From the NCBI GenBank assembly GCA_965215765.1, contig OZ244118.1, positions 2,914,001 through 2,978,000 of the forward strand: a stretch of 64,000 nt of DNA, read 5' to 3'. The translations under genes and the position numbers were made by a program. Below are positions 8,641-17,699 of the stretch, in pieces (position 1 is the stretch's first letter; the number at the start of each line of letters is the position of its first letter). This stretch comes from G965212025 sp965215765. Its GTDB lineage: Bacteria; Pseudomonadota; Gammaproteobacteria; Poriferisulfidales; Oxydemutatoraceae. The notes below the pieces were generated by a model that had not been told where the DNA came from, searched no databases, and saw only the letters and a program-made list of their open reading frames with translations.

Positions 8641-9318
8641 CCCAAGGTGTGCGTCCGGCTCGCGGTAAAACTCCAAGACGAAACGAGCCAGAGAATAGAG
8701 TACGGCAAAAAGCCCGGCAACCATTCCGGCGGGTCGAGGCTTGGAAGAAAATACCCACAAAACGATGAACAGAAAAACTCCTTCTGCCATCATCTGATAA
8801 AGCTGCGACGGGTGGCGAGGCGTATCTCCAGCGAGCTGATGGAAAAAGACCATCCCCCAAGGCACATCGGTTGCGCGCCCCCAAAGTTCACCGTTAATGA
8901 AATTGCCGAGCCTTCCGGCGGCCAGCCCGACAGGAACCAGGGGGGCGGCAAAATCCAGCAGCCTCAGGAAGGAAACCTTGTGGCGATTCGCGTAGACCAG
9001 AAAAGCCAGCAAAACTCCCAAGAGGCCACCGTGAAAACTCATGCCTCCTTCCCAGATGCGAAAAACGCGCGTCGGATCAGACATCACAGATGCAGAGTCG
9101 TAAAACAGGATGTAGCCTATGCGACCGCCGAAAATCACGCCCAAGAGTCCGTACAATAGCAAGTCGTCTACTTGCGCAACGCTAACACCGGTTTTGGTAA
9201 CTTTCGCACGAAACTTGCCCAATATCATGAAAGCCAGGAAGCCCAAAAGGTACATCAGTCCGTACCAACGGATTTCCAAAGTAAAGGCAACGGGGTCAAA
9301 TGCAGGATGCATTAACAT
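8521..9318 (-). CDS. lgt: Prolipoprotein diacylglyceryl transferase
   Basis: An inner-membrane enzyme that adds diacylglycerol to the lipobox cysteine of prolipoproteins. The 265-residue protein has seven or so hydrophobic segments and the Lgt hallmarks WYGLMYLLGF, GGRIGYILFY, FHGGLLG and the signature GRLGNFINGELWGR, followed by HPSQLYQ. It is the first gene of a minus-strand cluster running to argH; the intergenic region to the divergent gene at 9461 (9319-9460) should hold both promoters. Its last codons overlap the start of the duplicated thyA fragment. Confidence 0.95.
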   Translation of the reverse strand: MLMHPAFDPVAFTLEIRWYGLMYLLGFLAFMILGKFRAKVTKTGVSVAQVDDLLLYGLLGVIFGGRIGYILFYDSASVMSDPTRVFRIWEGGMSFHGGLLGVLLAFLVYANRHKVSFLRLLDFAAPLVPVGLAAGRLGNFINGELWGRATDVPWGMVFFHQLAGDTPRHPSQLYQMMAEGVFLFIVLWVFSSKPRPAGMVAGLFAVLYSLARFVLEFYREPDAHLGFIFWGWVTQGQLLSVPLFIVGLVLIYQAQLKTRTNAPLP

Positions 9319-9460
9319 GTGCTGAATTGTACCGAAAGAAACACAGAATGAGAGAGCAGAGCAGCCACGTGGTGTTTCAGAACCTTTTCTCGCCGGAAAT
9401 CACTCGCCTGAGAGTGATCCACGCATCTCCCTTCTCCCTCTGACCACATAAATTTACAGG

Positions 9461-11578
9461 ATGAACGATCCAGCCATGAGAGAAAAAAACCGGCTTTCCA
9501 AAGAAACCAGCCCATACCTGCTCCAGCATGCGGATAATCCTGTTGATTGGTATCCGTGGGGTGAAGAGGCTCTTGCCACGGCACGACAACAGAAGAAACC
9601 CATTCTCCTGTCCATCGGGTACTCAGCTTGTCACTGGTGTCACGTCATGGCACACGAGTCGTTCGAAGACGAAGAAACTGCCGAACTGCTGAACCGTCTG
9701 TTTATCAACATCAAGGTGGATCGGGAGGAGCGCCCTGATCTGGATCAGATCTATCAGACTGCACACACCCTGCTGACGCGCAGATCCGGTGGTTGGCCAC
9801 TCACGATGTTTCTGGATCCCGTGAGCCACTCACCTTTTTTCGGAGGCACCTACTTTCCATATCAGGCAAGTCACAACCTGCCTGCCTTTAAAAGCCTGGT
9901 GCAGCAGATCCACCGTTTTTTTGCTGAAAACGGTGACGACATGCAGAAACAAGGCGCGGCAATGCAGGATGCGCTGCAACAGGTTTTTGCCGGCTCCCGA
10001 AGTGGCGATGCCTTGCCTGCCAATTTTGCGCAGCGTTCCAGCGAACAACTGTTGCGATACTTTGATGCGGTTCACGGGGGTCTGGGTGGGGCACCCAAAT
10101 TTCCACAACCGTCACAGCTTGGGTTCCTGTTGCAAGCGCATACTGCCGGAGTAAAGGTGCCGGAAGATGGCGTACAACCCCTGCATGCCGCTTTGTTCAC
10201 GCTGGACAAAATCATTCATGGCGGCCTCCACGACCACCTGGGCGGGGGATTTTTCCGCTACTCGGTAGACGAGCGCTGGATGATCCCGCACTTCGAAAAA
10301 ATGCTCTATGACAACGCCCTGTTACTTGGATTGCTTGCCGATGCAGCGGTGTTGGGACAGAAACCGCATTATCGTGAGGTGGCGTTGTCAACCGCAACAT
10401 GGATGGTGCAGGACATGCAGACCGATGAAGGGGGTTTTTTCGCGGCACTGGATGCTGATTCGGAAGGTGAGGAAGGACGTTTCTACGTCTGGGATCGGGA
10501 AGAAGTTGACGGGCTCCTGAATGAGCAGGAGCGGGAATGCTTTGTGCGTCGCTTCGGTCTGGATGGCAGAGAAAATTTTGAAGGAAAATATCACCTTTAC
10601 GCCGCGCATAGTCTGGAAGAGTCAGCCCAACAGACGGGTGAGGATGTGGAAACGGCGAGAGATCTCATCTCATCGGCGCGCACGAAACTCCTGAGACAAA
10701 GAAGGCTGCGTGTGCCTCCGGGGCTGGATGACAACATTCTGTGCGCCTGGAACGGCATGGTCATCAAGGGCATGGCAAGAGCCGCACTACTGCTGGAGCG
10801 CCCGGATTTTTACGACGCGGCGCGCAAGTGTCTGGATTTTATTCATCACAAAATGTGGCAAAACAAGCGGCTTTTTGCGGTCTGGGCCAAGGGGCGTACA
10901 CGTTTTTCTGCCTATCTGGATGACTACGCTTTTCTCCTCGATGGCATTTTGGCGATGTTGCAATACCGCTGGCACAAACCGGATATGGAGTTTGCTGCCG
11001 AACTAGCGCAGGTATTGCTTGAGAATTACGAAGACGAACAGGGCGGCTATCTGTTCACGCCACACGATGGAGAATCGTTGCTCGCTCGGCCACGCATTGT
11101 TCACGACAGCGCAACTCCTGCGGGTTATGGAATCGCCACGCTGGCACTGCTTCGCCTGGGTTCTCTGTGCGGGGAAACACGCTGGGTACACAGCGCGGAA
11201 AGGGCATTGGCGCGTGCCGGCGCCGTAATCGAGAACCAGCACAGCGAGTGCATCACGTTGGTGTCTGCCGCAATAGAAATGCACTTTCCCGTGGTTTCCG
11301 TTATTTTGCGTGGGGAGGCAGACAAAGTTGCGCAGTGGCAACGGGCGTTGGCAGCTCCCGATGATCCGGCACGCTTTAACGCGAGACGAATGGTGGTGGC
11401 AGCCCCACACGAGGTTCCGGAAGGGACAGCGTGGATCGATGAAAAAACGGCACCTGAAAAAGGCGTGCGCGCTTATATTTGCCAAGGTAGTAGATGCCTG
11501 GAGCCGATAGACAATGATCTCGACAAGCTGTTTTCAGCTCTGGAGGCTTTGGAAAAGACGCCTGCGAATCGCCTGTGA
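9461..11578 (+). CDS. Thioredoxin-domain protein, DUF255/YyaL family
   Basis: A 705-residue cytoplasmic protein of the conserved YyaL/spermatogenesis-associated-20 family. The N-terminal thioredoxin-like domain (residues 1-170) has ETSPYLLQHADNPVDWYPW and the redox motif CHWCH within SACHWCHVMAHESF. The rest forms an (alpha/alpha)6-barrel-like region with DEGGFFAALDADSEGEEG and AWNGMVIKGMA. The biochemical role of the family is not settled. No signal peptide. ATG 9461 is chosen; ATG 9476 is possible. The stop overlaps the GTG of the acyltransferase gene, so three genes form one operon. Confidence 0.9.
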   Translation: MNDPAMREKNRLSKETSPYLLQHADNPVDWYPWGEEALATARQQKKPILLSIGYSACHWCHVMAHESFEDEETAELLNRLFINIKVDREERPDLDQIYQTAHTLLTRRSGGWPLTMFLDPVSHSPFFGGTYFPYQASHNLPAFKSLVQQIHRFFAENGDDMQKQGAAMQDALQQVFAGSRSGDALPANFAQRSSEQLLRYFDAVHGGLGGAPKFPQPSQLGFLLQAHTAGVKVPEDGVQPLHAALFTLDKIIHGGLHDHLGGGFFRYSVDERWMIPHFEKMLYDNALLLGLLADAAVLGQKPHYREVALSTATWMVQDMQTDEGGFFAALDADSEGEEGRFYVWDREEVDGLLNEQERECFVRRFGLDGRENFEGKYHLYAAHSLEESAQQTGEDVETARDLISSARTKLLRQRRLRVPPGLDDNILCAWNGMVIKGMARAALLLERPDFYDAARKCLDFIHHKMWQNKRLFAVWAKGRTRFSAYLDDYAFLLDGILAMLQYRWHKPDMEFAAELAQVLLENYEDEQGGYLFTPHDGESLLARPRIVHDSATPAGYGIATLALLRLGSLCGETRWVHSAERALARAGAVIENQHSECITLVSAAIEMHFPVVSVILRGEADKVAQWQRALAAPDDPARFNARRMVVAAPHEVPEGTAWIDEKTAPEKGVRAYICQGSRCLEPIDNDLDKLFSALEALEKTPANRL

Positions 11579-12372
11579 AAGCACAACTCAGACTTTTAAC
11601 TCGCTTGTTTTGCTTTGTCTTGCATCTGCTGGTGGGAGCCGTGCTGTGCATCACGGTCTTTCCTCGTGACAGTCGAAAAATGAAGCACCGCCAGAAAGCG
11701 ATCGTGCAGTGGTGGCTAAGAGTTTGTGTCCGCATCCTGGGAGTACGCGTCACGGTTCGCGGTGAATGGCAAAAACCAGAGCAAGAACAACACCAAGGCC
11801 AAGACCAAGGCCAAGACCAAGGCAGACCAATCTGCGTGGTTGCGAACCATGTTTCCTGGGTGGACATACTCGTCTTGGGCAGCATTTACCCGCTACACTT
11901 TCTTGCCAAGGCAGAAGTGCAAAAGTGGTTTCTGATTGGTTACATCGCAAGCAAAACCGGAACGCTGTATATCAAGCGTGGCACAGGGGGGAGAAAGGCT
12001 CTTCAGGAAATGGCGAGCTGTTTTGAGCGTGGCGGGAATGTGGGGCTGTTTCCTGAAGGCTCCACCGGCCACGACAGCGAGGTGAGAAAGTTTTATCCTC
12101 GGCTTTTTGAAGCTGCTGTGGTCACGAATGCGGTGGTACAACCTATCTCCATTGCCTATCCCTATGCAGGTAAACTGCATCCCGCGATTTGTTTTGGCAA
12201 AGACGAGAGTTTTCTGCACAACGCCTTCAAAGTCATGCGCGAGAAGCAGATAAAAGTCATGGTTGATCTTCTCGCGGCGGTACCTGTACAGGAAGGTCGT
12301 GAGCAAACGGCGCGGCAGGCGCAGGAAATGGTTGCGCGTCACACTGAATATGCTTATGACAGGAGTGCTTGA
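11575..12372 (+). CDS. 1-acyl-sn-glycerol-3-phosphate acyltransferase (PlsC family)
   Basis: An inner-membrane phospholipid-synthesis enzyme, 265 residues. The acyltransferase motif H-x4-D is NHVSWVD, and the second block is FPEGSTG within GNVGLFPEGS. A hydrophobic segment occupies residues 5-24. Start is GTG 11575, overlapping the previous stop (GTGA). Just before the HxxxxD block the protein has a Gln-rich insert with repeated QDQG units, encoded by a 12-bp direct repeat (about 11796-11825). This is not a usual PlsC feature and looks like local repeat expansion within a loop. Confidence 0.88.
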   Translation: MKAQLRLLTRLFCFVLHLLVGAVLCITVFPRDSRKMKHRQKAIVQWWLRVCVRILGVRVTVRGEWQKPEQEQHQGQDQGQDQGRPICVVANHVSWVDILVLGSIYPLHFLAKAEVQKWFLIGYIASKTGTLYIKRGTGGRKALQEMASCFERGGNVGLFPEGSTGHDSEVRKFYPRLFEAAVVTNAVVQPISIAYPYAGKLHPAICFGKDESFLHNAFKVMREKQIKVMVDLLAAVPVQEGREQTARQAQEMVARHTEYAYDRSA

Positions 12373-12374
12373 AC

Positions 12375-12914
12375 ATGGATGAGACGCCGCCACCCGTCAC
12401 CCGCCGTTATGGGCAGCGCATGATGTACTTGGCATGGGTTGCCGTATTCGGCTTGCTGTACCTTTTCTTTGACGACAAAGTAGAGTCAATTTACAACCCC
12501 AACAAGTCGCCCGAATCGCTGGCTACGGAAGCGGGGCTGGTGGACGTGACTTTGCTTCGTAACCGTTATGGACACTACGTGACCAACGGCAGAATTAACA
12601 GCCAGACGGTGGAATTTCTTCTCGATACCGGAGCCACAGACATCAACATCCCGGAGCCTGTCGCCCAGCGTTTGCAACTGAGACGAGGCCAGGCTTTTCT
12701 CGCGATGACCGCCAACGGGACGGTGACGAATTACAAAACCAGTCTCGCCAGCGTTGAGGTCGGCGGTATTCGCCTGGAAAACGTGGAGGCCAGCATCAAC
12801 CCGCACATGGGTGGTAATGGTATTTTGCTCGGCATGTCTTTTTTGCGAGAACTCGATTTTCGCCAGGATGGCGCGCGTTTGACCTTGACCGGTCCGGCTC
12901 CGGCAGCAAAATAA
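12375..12914 (+). CDS. Membrane-anchored retropepsin-like aspartic protease
   Basis: A 179-residue protein of the clan AA single-domain (TIGR02281-type) family. An N-terminal membrane anchor lies at about residues 16-33. The aspartic protease motif is EFLLDTGATDINIP, followed by the flap-like TANGTVTNYKTSLASVEVGG and the hydrophobic GNGILLGMSFLREL block. The active form would be a dimer, since only one DTGA is present. ATG 12375 lies 2 bp after the acyltransferase stop; TTG 12369 is an alternative. The stop region is itself copied into the downstream repeat array. The natural substrate of this bacterial family is not known to me. Confidence 0.88.
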   Translation: MDETPPPVTRRYGQRMMYLAWVAVFGLLYLFFDDKVESIYNPNKSPESLATEAGLVDVTLLRNRYGHYVTNGRINSQTVEFLLDTGATDINIPEPVAQRLQLRRGQAFLAMTANGTVTNYKTSLASVEVGGIRLENVEASINPHMGGNGILLGMSFLRELDFRQDGARLTLTGPAPAAK

Positions 12915-13407
12915 GCCCGCCGCCCGCTTCCTCTTTCGCTTCTTCATTCTTCGCCACGCTCAGGCACTCACCGGAGCAACGACAGACTCAGACAGACCCG
13001 GGAGACCTCGGGCAAAGCTTGGATGACCCCGGGCAGACCCCGGCAGCAAAATAAGCCCGACCCCCGCCTCTTCTTTCGCTTCTTCATTCTTCGCCGCGCT
13101 CAGGCACTTGCCGGAGCAACAACAGACTCAGGCAGACCCGGATAACCACGGGCAGGCTTGGACAACCGCTTCTTCATTCTTCGCCACGCTCAGACACTCG
13201 CCAGAGCAACGACAGACTCAGACACACCCGGACGACCCCGGGCAGACTCAGGTAGCAAAATAAGCCCGACCCCCGCTTCCTCTTTCGCTTCTTCATTCTT
13301 CGTCACGCTCAGGCACTCGCCAGAGCAACGACAGACTCAGACACACCCGGACGACCCCCGGGCAGACTTGGACGACCCAGGGCAGACCCGGAGAACCCCG
13401 GGCAGAC
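12897..13407. repeat. GC-rich irregular tandem array downstream of the protease gene
   Basis: Four imperfect copies of a CTTCTTCATTCTTCG-containing unit occur (anchors 12941, 13081, 13171, 13290; spacings 140, 90 and 119). Within them are many GACCCCGGGCAGAC-like short repeats. Several units carry GCAGCAAAATAAGCCCG, which is the protease gene's 3' end including its stop, so the array grew from that gene end. No convincing gene is present; it separates convergent transcripts and ends at the tupA stop. Confidence 0.85.
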
Positions 13408-14217
13408 TCAGGGCTTGCCCCGAATCGGGAAAAACAACTGCTCTCCTTTTTCACGAAAAGCGGCAATGCGGTCAAGACCAGGCTTCGAAACAAGCCAGTC
13501 GTGAAACCGCTTCGCGTCCTTGAAAGCGATGGCAGGATATTTTTCGGGATTCACCAGGATGATGCTGTAACGGTTTTCCAAGTGTGGCGAATTTGCGGCC
13601 ACTATGGTCAGTCGGGCACGGTTTTCAAAACTGATCCAGGTGGCACGGTCGCAAAGGGTATAGGCACCGACCTCGTTGGCAAAATTCAGCGTGGCTCCCA
13701 TGCCGCTGCCAATTTCCAGATAGTGCGTCTTGGGCGGGGCTCCTGCAGAGCTCATGCTCCACAAAGAGAGTTCCTTTTCGTGTGTGCCGCTGTTGTCCGC
13801 ACGGGAAACAAAATTGGCATCGCTATTGGCTATGGCATCAAAGGCTTCCACAATATTGTGCGTGGCGGCAACCCCTGCCGGGTCAGCAGATGGACCAATC
13901 AGGACATAGTCATTGCTCATAAAGGTCGTCCTTGATGTGCCGTACCCTTCTTGCACAAAAGCGAGTTCGGACGACTCATGATGGATGATCAAAAGATCGG
14001 CATCACCACGACGGGCGATGTTTAGTGCCCTGCCGGTTCCAACAGGGATTACGCGGACGTCTATACCGGATTCGCGCTCAAAGATGGGCAACAAAGCATT
14101 CAGCAAGCCGGAATTTTCTATGGAAGTCGTAGAAGCCAGGATGATATGGTTCCGCTCTGTTTCGGCAGAGGCAACCGCCAGCACTAGGCAAGCGACTGCA
14201 AAAACAGGAAATCGCAA
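13408..14217 (-). CDS. tupA: Tungstate ABC transporter, periplasmic binding protein
   Basis: A 269-residue secreted solute-binding protein. The signal peptide (residues 1-18, PVFAVACLVLAVASA) is followed by ILASTTSIENSGLL, the oxyanion-binding TTS motif of TupA, and by FVSRADNSGTHEKE, another family hallmark. Known TupA proteins bind tungstate far more tightly than molybdate. The best start is TTG 14217, with GGAGAGG just before it; it overlaps the tupC 3' end by about 34 bp. The gene is last in a tupB-tupC-tupA order. The stop abuts a repeat array. Confidence 0.9.
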   Translation of the reverse strand: MRFPVFAVACLVLAVASAETERNHIILASTTSIENSGLLNALLPIFERESGIDVRVIPVGTGRALNIARRGDADLLIIHHESSELAFVQEGYGTSRTTFMSNDYVLIGPSADPAGVAATHNIVEAFDAIANSDANFVSRADNSGTHEKELSLWSMSSAGAPPKTHYLEIGSGMGATLNFANEVGAYTLCDRATWISFENRARLTIVAANSPHLENRYSIILVNPEKYPAIAFKDAKRFHDWLVSKPGLDRIAAFREKGEQLFFPIRGKP

Positions 14218-14918
14218 AATTCCTCTCCTTTAAGTCTTTCAAAGAAATCAGAGCAACTGCTCTGAACGAGTAGCTTGCCACTGCTGAAGTACAGAACTTC
14301 GTCACACAGCCTGCGCACCTGCGCAAGATTATGCGTGGCAACCAATATTCGGGTGCCTTTGCCTTTCAGGCTTTGAATCAACGCTTCCACTTTTCTTGCC
14401 GAGCTGGCATCTTGCTCACTGGTGGGCTCGTCAAGCAGCAGAATGTCCGGATCGACCGCGCAGGCGCGTGCAATTCCCAACCTTTGTTGTTCACCGCCGG
14501 AAAGCTGGACAGCGAGTTGCGAGGCACAATTTTCCATGCCAACTGCCGCCAGCATTTTTCGCGCCAGAGAGCAACTCGTAGCCGATGCCACGCCTCGCTT
14601 ACGCAAGACAAAAGAGATGTTCGCCAGCGCTGAGCGGCGCAGAAACTCAGGTTTCTGAAAAGCCATGGCGATGTGCGGCCGATGTTGACTGAGGGGCACG
14701 TCTCCCCAACGGATTTCGCCGCTGCTCGGCCTGAGCAGGCCATGACACAGTTTGAGAAACGTGCTTTTTCCGGAACCATTGGGGCCGATGACCGCAGTGC
14801 AGTTTTCTGCCGAGCTGGAAAGACTGATGTTCTCGAGCAGAGTTTTGTTTTTGCGTCTGAAGCTGAGTGCCTCAACGGTCAGGCGTGGCTCTCTGCTGCT
14901 ACTGTTCGCGACCATCAC
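14184..14918 (-). CDS. tupC: Tungstate ABC transporter, ATP-binding protein
   Basis: A 244-residue ABC ATPase on the cytoplasmic face of the importer. Walker A is GPNGSGKST, the signature LSGGEQQRLGIARA, Walker B ILLLDEPTS followed by EQD, and the H-loop ATHN. Start ATG 14918 is 3 bp past the tupB stop, and the 3' end overlaps tupA, so all three subunits are one transcription unit. Assignment to tungstate rests on TupA. Confidence 0.9.
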   Translation of the reverse strand: MMVANSSSREPRLTVEALSFRRKNKTLLENISLSSSAENCTAVIGPNGSGKSTFLKLCHGLLRPSSGEIRWGDVPLSQHRPHIAMAFQKPEFLRRSALANISFVLRKRGVASATSCSLARKMLAAVGMENCASQLAVQLSGGEQQRLGIARACAVDPDILLLDEPTSEQDASSARKVEALIQSLKGKGTRILVATHNLAQVRRLCDEVLYFSSGKLLVQSSCSDFFERLKGEEFCDFLFLQSLA

Positions 14919-14921
14919 GGT

Positions 14922-15629
14922 TCAGGAAAAAGTCCGCAGTTTTCTGAAGTCGCCCAGTGCCTGCGCCAAAAATGAAGCGAGCAAGGCAATCGTCACCAGG
15001 ATGATGCCCAGTGCCAATGCCAGTGAAAGATTGCCCTTGCTGGTTTCAAGCGCGATGGTCGTGGTCATGATCCGGGTGTGGTGGTTAATGTTGCCTCCAA
15101 CAATTAGCACTCCCCCCACTTCACCAATTGCTCTGCCGAACCCTGCCAGTACGGCTGTCAGCAAGCTGTAGCGGCCTTCCCACAACAACACGCCTGCCAG
15201 TTTGAGGTTTGAACACCCAAAAGATCGCAATTGTTCGCCCAGCCTCGCGTCCAGGTCATGGATGGTCTGATGGGTCAGCACGGTGATAATCGGAAAAACG
15301 AGCATCACTTGAACCAGAATCATGGCAAGCGGCGTGTAGAGAATTTCCAGTGCCCCCAAAGAACCGGAACGAGACAGGAACAAGTACAAAAACAGACCTG
15401 CCACCACCGGCGGCAGTCCCATCAGGGCAGTCAGGATGCCAATCAGAAAACGTCTCCCATAAAAGCTTTTCACCGCCAGGAAAGCGCCTAAAGGCAAGCC
15501 CGCAACGACGGCAATCGTGACTGCCGTGAGGCTTACGCGCAGCGAAAGAAAAGTGATTTCTGCCAGATCTTCGTTCCATGACACCATCAATGAGAATGCC
15601 AGTTGAAGGGCTTCAGTAAAATTTTCCAT
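14922..15629 (-). CDS. tupB: Tungstate ABC transporter, permease
   Basis: A 235-residue permease with five or so membrane segments, for example ITFLSLRVSLTAVTIAVVAG and GILTALMGLPPVVAGLFL. The cytoplasmic EAA-like loop is GFGRAIGEVGGVLIVGG, which contacts the ATPase. First gene of tupBCA. Tungstate uptake usually serves tungsten-dependent enzymes such as formate dehydrogenases or aldehyde oxidoreductases; none is encoded in this window. Confidence 0.9.
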   Translation of the reverse strand: MENFTEALQLAFSLMVSWNEDLAEITFLSLRVSLTAVTIAVVAGLPLGAFLAVKSFYGRRFLIGILTALMGLPPVVAGLFLYLFLSRSGSLGALEILYTPLAMILVQVMLVFPIITVLTHQTIHDLDARLGEQLRSFGCSNLKLAGVLLWEGRYSLLTAVLAGFGRAIGEVGGVLIVGGNINHHTRIMTTTIALETSKGNLSLALALGIILVTIALLASFLAQALGDFRKLRTFS

Positions 15630-15718
15630 GTCGCCGCAAGCCGTTCAGGAACGGTGTCGGGAAATGACGCACCCGTTTCGGAAACAATTTCTCGTCACGT
15701 CCTGCCTGCTTGCCAAAC

Positions 15719-15749
15719 TGGCAAGAGTGGTGCAAATCTGGCATATAAT
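15719..15749 (+). promoter_or_regulatory. Weak candidate promoter for tpx
   Basis: A perfect TATAAT (15744-15749) is preceded at 19 bp by TGGCAA (15719-15724), a poor -35 match. It lies about 110 bp before tpx, between that gene and divergent tupB. Confidence 0.3.
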
Positions 15750-15859
15750 TCGGCACGCTTTACGGGTCGGCACTTTTTCTGGTGCTTGCCCGGAAATTTC
15801 AACAATTTTGGCTGAGCTCGTTATCACTGATGCTTTGCCACTGAAAAGAGGTAAAGAAT

Positions 15860-16369
15860 ATGGCAAAAATTACTTTGCACGGGGATGAATCGCAAACTTG
15901 CGGTGACCTGCCCCAAGTCGGAACCATGGCTCCGGACTTCTGTCTCGTGAACCAAAGTCTGGAAGATGTTCGCCTGGAAGCATTTGGACAGCACCGGAAA
16001 GTCGTTTATATCGTCCCCAGTCTGGATACGCCGGTGTGCGCCATATCCACCAAAAAATTCAATGACTTTGCGGCTCAACATGAGAACGTAAAGATCATCA
16101 TTGTGTCTTCCGATTTGCCGTTTGCGATCAAACGCTTCTGTGCGGCTGAAAAAACTTCCAAAGTTACACCATTGTCGACCATGCGTTCGCCGGATTTTTC
16201 CGACCACTATGGTGTGCGCATAATCGAAGGGCCACTGAGTGGACTCACCGCCAGGGCACTCATGGTTTTGGCTGAAGACAACTCAGTCATCTACAGCGAG
16301 CTGGTTTGTGAATTGGGCGATGAGCCAGATTATCAGGCGGCAATGAGCATCGCAGCTCCGACAAAATAA
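15860..16369 (+). CDS. tpx: Thiol peroxidase (atypical 2-Cys peroxiredoxin)
   Basis: Reduces hydrogen and alkyl peroxides with thioredoxin. The 169-residue length matches the family. The peroxidatic Cys is in PSLDTPVCAIST (about residue 60) and the resolving Cys in IKRFCAAEK (about residue 94), the Tpx spacing. APDFCLVNQSLED precedes them. An AGAGGTAAAG ribosome site precedes ATG 15860. The gene stands alone, between divergent tupB and the convergent ubi genes. Confidence 0.95.
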   Translation: MAKITLHGDESQTCGDLPQVGTMAPDFCLVNQSLEDVRLEAFGQHRKVVYIVPSLDTPVCAISTKKFNDFAAQHENVKIIIVSSDLPFAIKRFCAAEKTSKVTPLSTMRSPDFSDHYGVRIIEGPLSGLTARALMVLAEDNSVIYSELVCELGDEPDYQAAMSIAAPTK

Positions 16370-16404
16370 ACAAGCGTCCGTAGTCCGGCGGGCTGGATGA
16401 AAAT

Positions 16405-16425
16405 CCCGGCTCTTTTTGCGCCGGG
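16405..16425. terminator. Possible hairpin between convergent tpx and ubiI-like genes
   Basis: CCCGGC (16405-16410) and GCCGGG (16420-16425) form a perfect 6-bp stem around a 9-base loop. No T-run follows, so a Rho-independent role is uncertain. Confidence 0.3.
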
Positions 16426-16513
16426 TCAGGCCACCGCGAAGGTAAGCACCGAAGTCGTACATAGCGGCTGTTTGTGCCGCCATGCCGAAGCGCATTGGCT
16501 CCCAAGCCCGCAT

Positions 16514-17692
16514 TCAGAGGCCTGGAGCAACCCCGCCCGCAACTTTGAAACAAGCCCGTAACACGGGGGGACAACTGGCGGCTCGCATGCCCAGTCGGCG
16601 CAACGGCGGCGGGAAAGGGCTGTGCGGAGAAAAAACGTATTTGATCGTGTCGAGGGCGCATTTCATGGCTCTGCTCCTGCCCATTGCCAGACGCTGGTAG
16701 CGACTGAGCCAATGGCTGCCAACCACGGTTCTATGGCAGCTTTTAATGCTGACAAACAAGTCATTGACGTCTGCCAGCCCCAGATTTCCGCCCTGACCTG
16801 CCAAAGGATGTATCACGTGTGCTGCGTCCCCGACCAATACGCAATGGCCACTGACAAAACGCTGTGCCATCAATCCTTGCAGAGGAAAGGAAAGCGGTGT
16901 CGTCAGGATTTCTGACAGAGCAAGTTTCGCGGCAAAAAAACGGTTGAACCCGGCGCTGAGTTGCGTGTCGTCCCCAGAGGTCAGCACCTCCTCTTCCGAG
17001 CGCGGACAAGACCATATTACACACCCGACATCCGGCTTTGCGGTGGGCAAAAACGCGATGATATGTCCTGAATGGAACACTTGCCAGCAAGTGTTTTCGT
17101 GACCGCCTTGCAGTCGTGCAAGAAAAACCACTGCCGCCTGGCGGTAGTCCCCAAGGCGATGGGGTATGTTCAGGCAGGCACGCAACCCTGAACTCTTGCC
17201 GTCAGCACCGATGACCAAGGCCGCGGGCAGTTCCTCGCCGTTTTCGAAAACCAGCACAGGCGGCCCGCAAAGCGAATCCCGAACAAAGTGCAAGCGGCTC
17301 GTGCAAGCCTGGAAGCGGATGTCCTGATGGGACTTCAGTACCTGCCCGAGAGCCGCACACACCAGTTTGTTTTCCACAATGCACCCCAGCCTTGTCACGC
17401 CGAAATCCGAAATCCTGAAATGAACATGCCCCTGACCTTCACCATCCCATACCTGCATTGCCTCGTAGTGAAGAGCGCGACCACTCGCCTGAATTTCTCT
17501 CCAGGCTCCCATTGCCGTCAAGGTCGCGATGGAAGCCTCGCTAAGTGCCAGAACCGGAGGCTCGATTGGCGCGTGCAAGCCGAAGGAGGACGGCGGATCA
17601 CCCAGTATCACGATGGGGCGATTCGTTGCCGCGAGTCTCGCGGCGGCAGACAGGCCGATCAAACCAGTCCCGATAATGACAATGGGCAGCAT
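16514..17692 (-). CDS. ubiI: FAD-dependent ubiquinone-biosynthesis hydroxylase, UbiI/VisC-like
   Basis: A 392-residue flavoprotein monooxygenase of the UbiH/COQ6 family. The N-terminal dinucleotide motif is IIGTGLIGLSAAARLA, the mid-motif is VIGADGKSSGLR, and the C-terminal FAD motif is CVLVGDAAHVIHPLAGQGGNLGL. Position after ubiH in the order pepP-ubiH-ubiI matches gammaproteobacteria where UbiI hydroxylates ring C5. UbiF or UbiM specificity cannot be excluded by eye. ATG 17692 is chosen over 17767, as only this start places the Rossmann motif at the N-terminus and leaves 7 bp to ubiH. Confidence 0.8.
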   Translation of the reverse strand: MLPIVIIGTGLIGLSAAARLAATNRPIVILGDPPSSFGLHAPIEPPVLALSEASIATLTAMGAWREIQASGRALHYEAMQVWDGEGQGHVHFRISDFGVTRLGCIVENKLVCAALGQVLKSHQDIRFQACTSRLHFVRDSLCGPPVLVFENGEELPAALVIGADGKSSGLRACLNIPHRLGDYRQAAVVFLARLQGGHENTCWQVFHSGHIIAFLPTAKPDVGCVIWSCPRSEEEVLTSGDDTQLSAGFNRFFAAKLALSEILTTPLSFPLQGLMAQRFVSGHCVLVGDAAHVIHPLAGQGGNLGLADVNDLFVSIKSCHRTVVGSHWLSRYQRLAMGRSRAMKCALDTIKYVFSPHSPFPPPLRRLGMRAASCPPVLRACFKVAGGVAPGL

Positions 17693-17699
17693 AGTCGAG

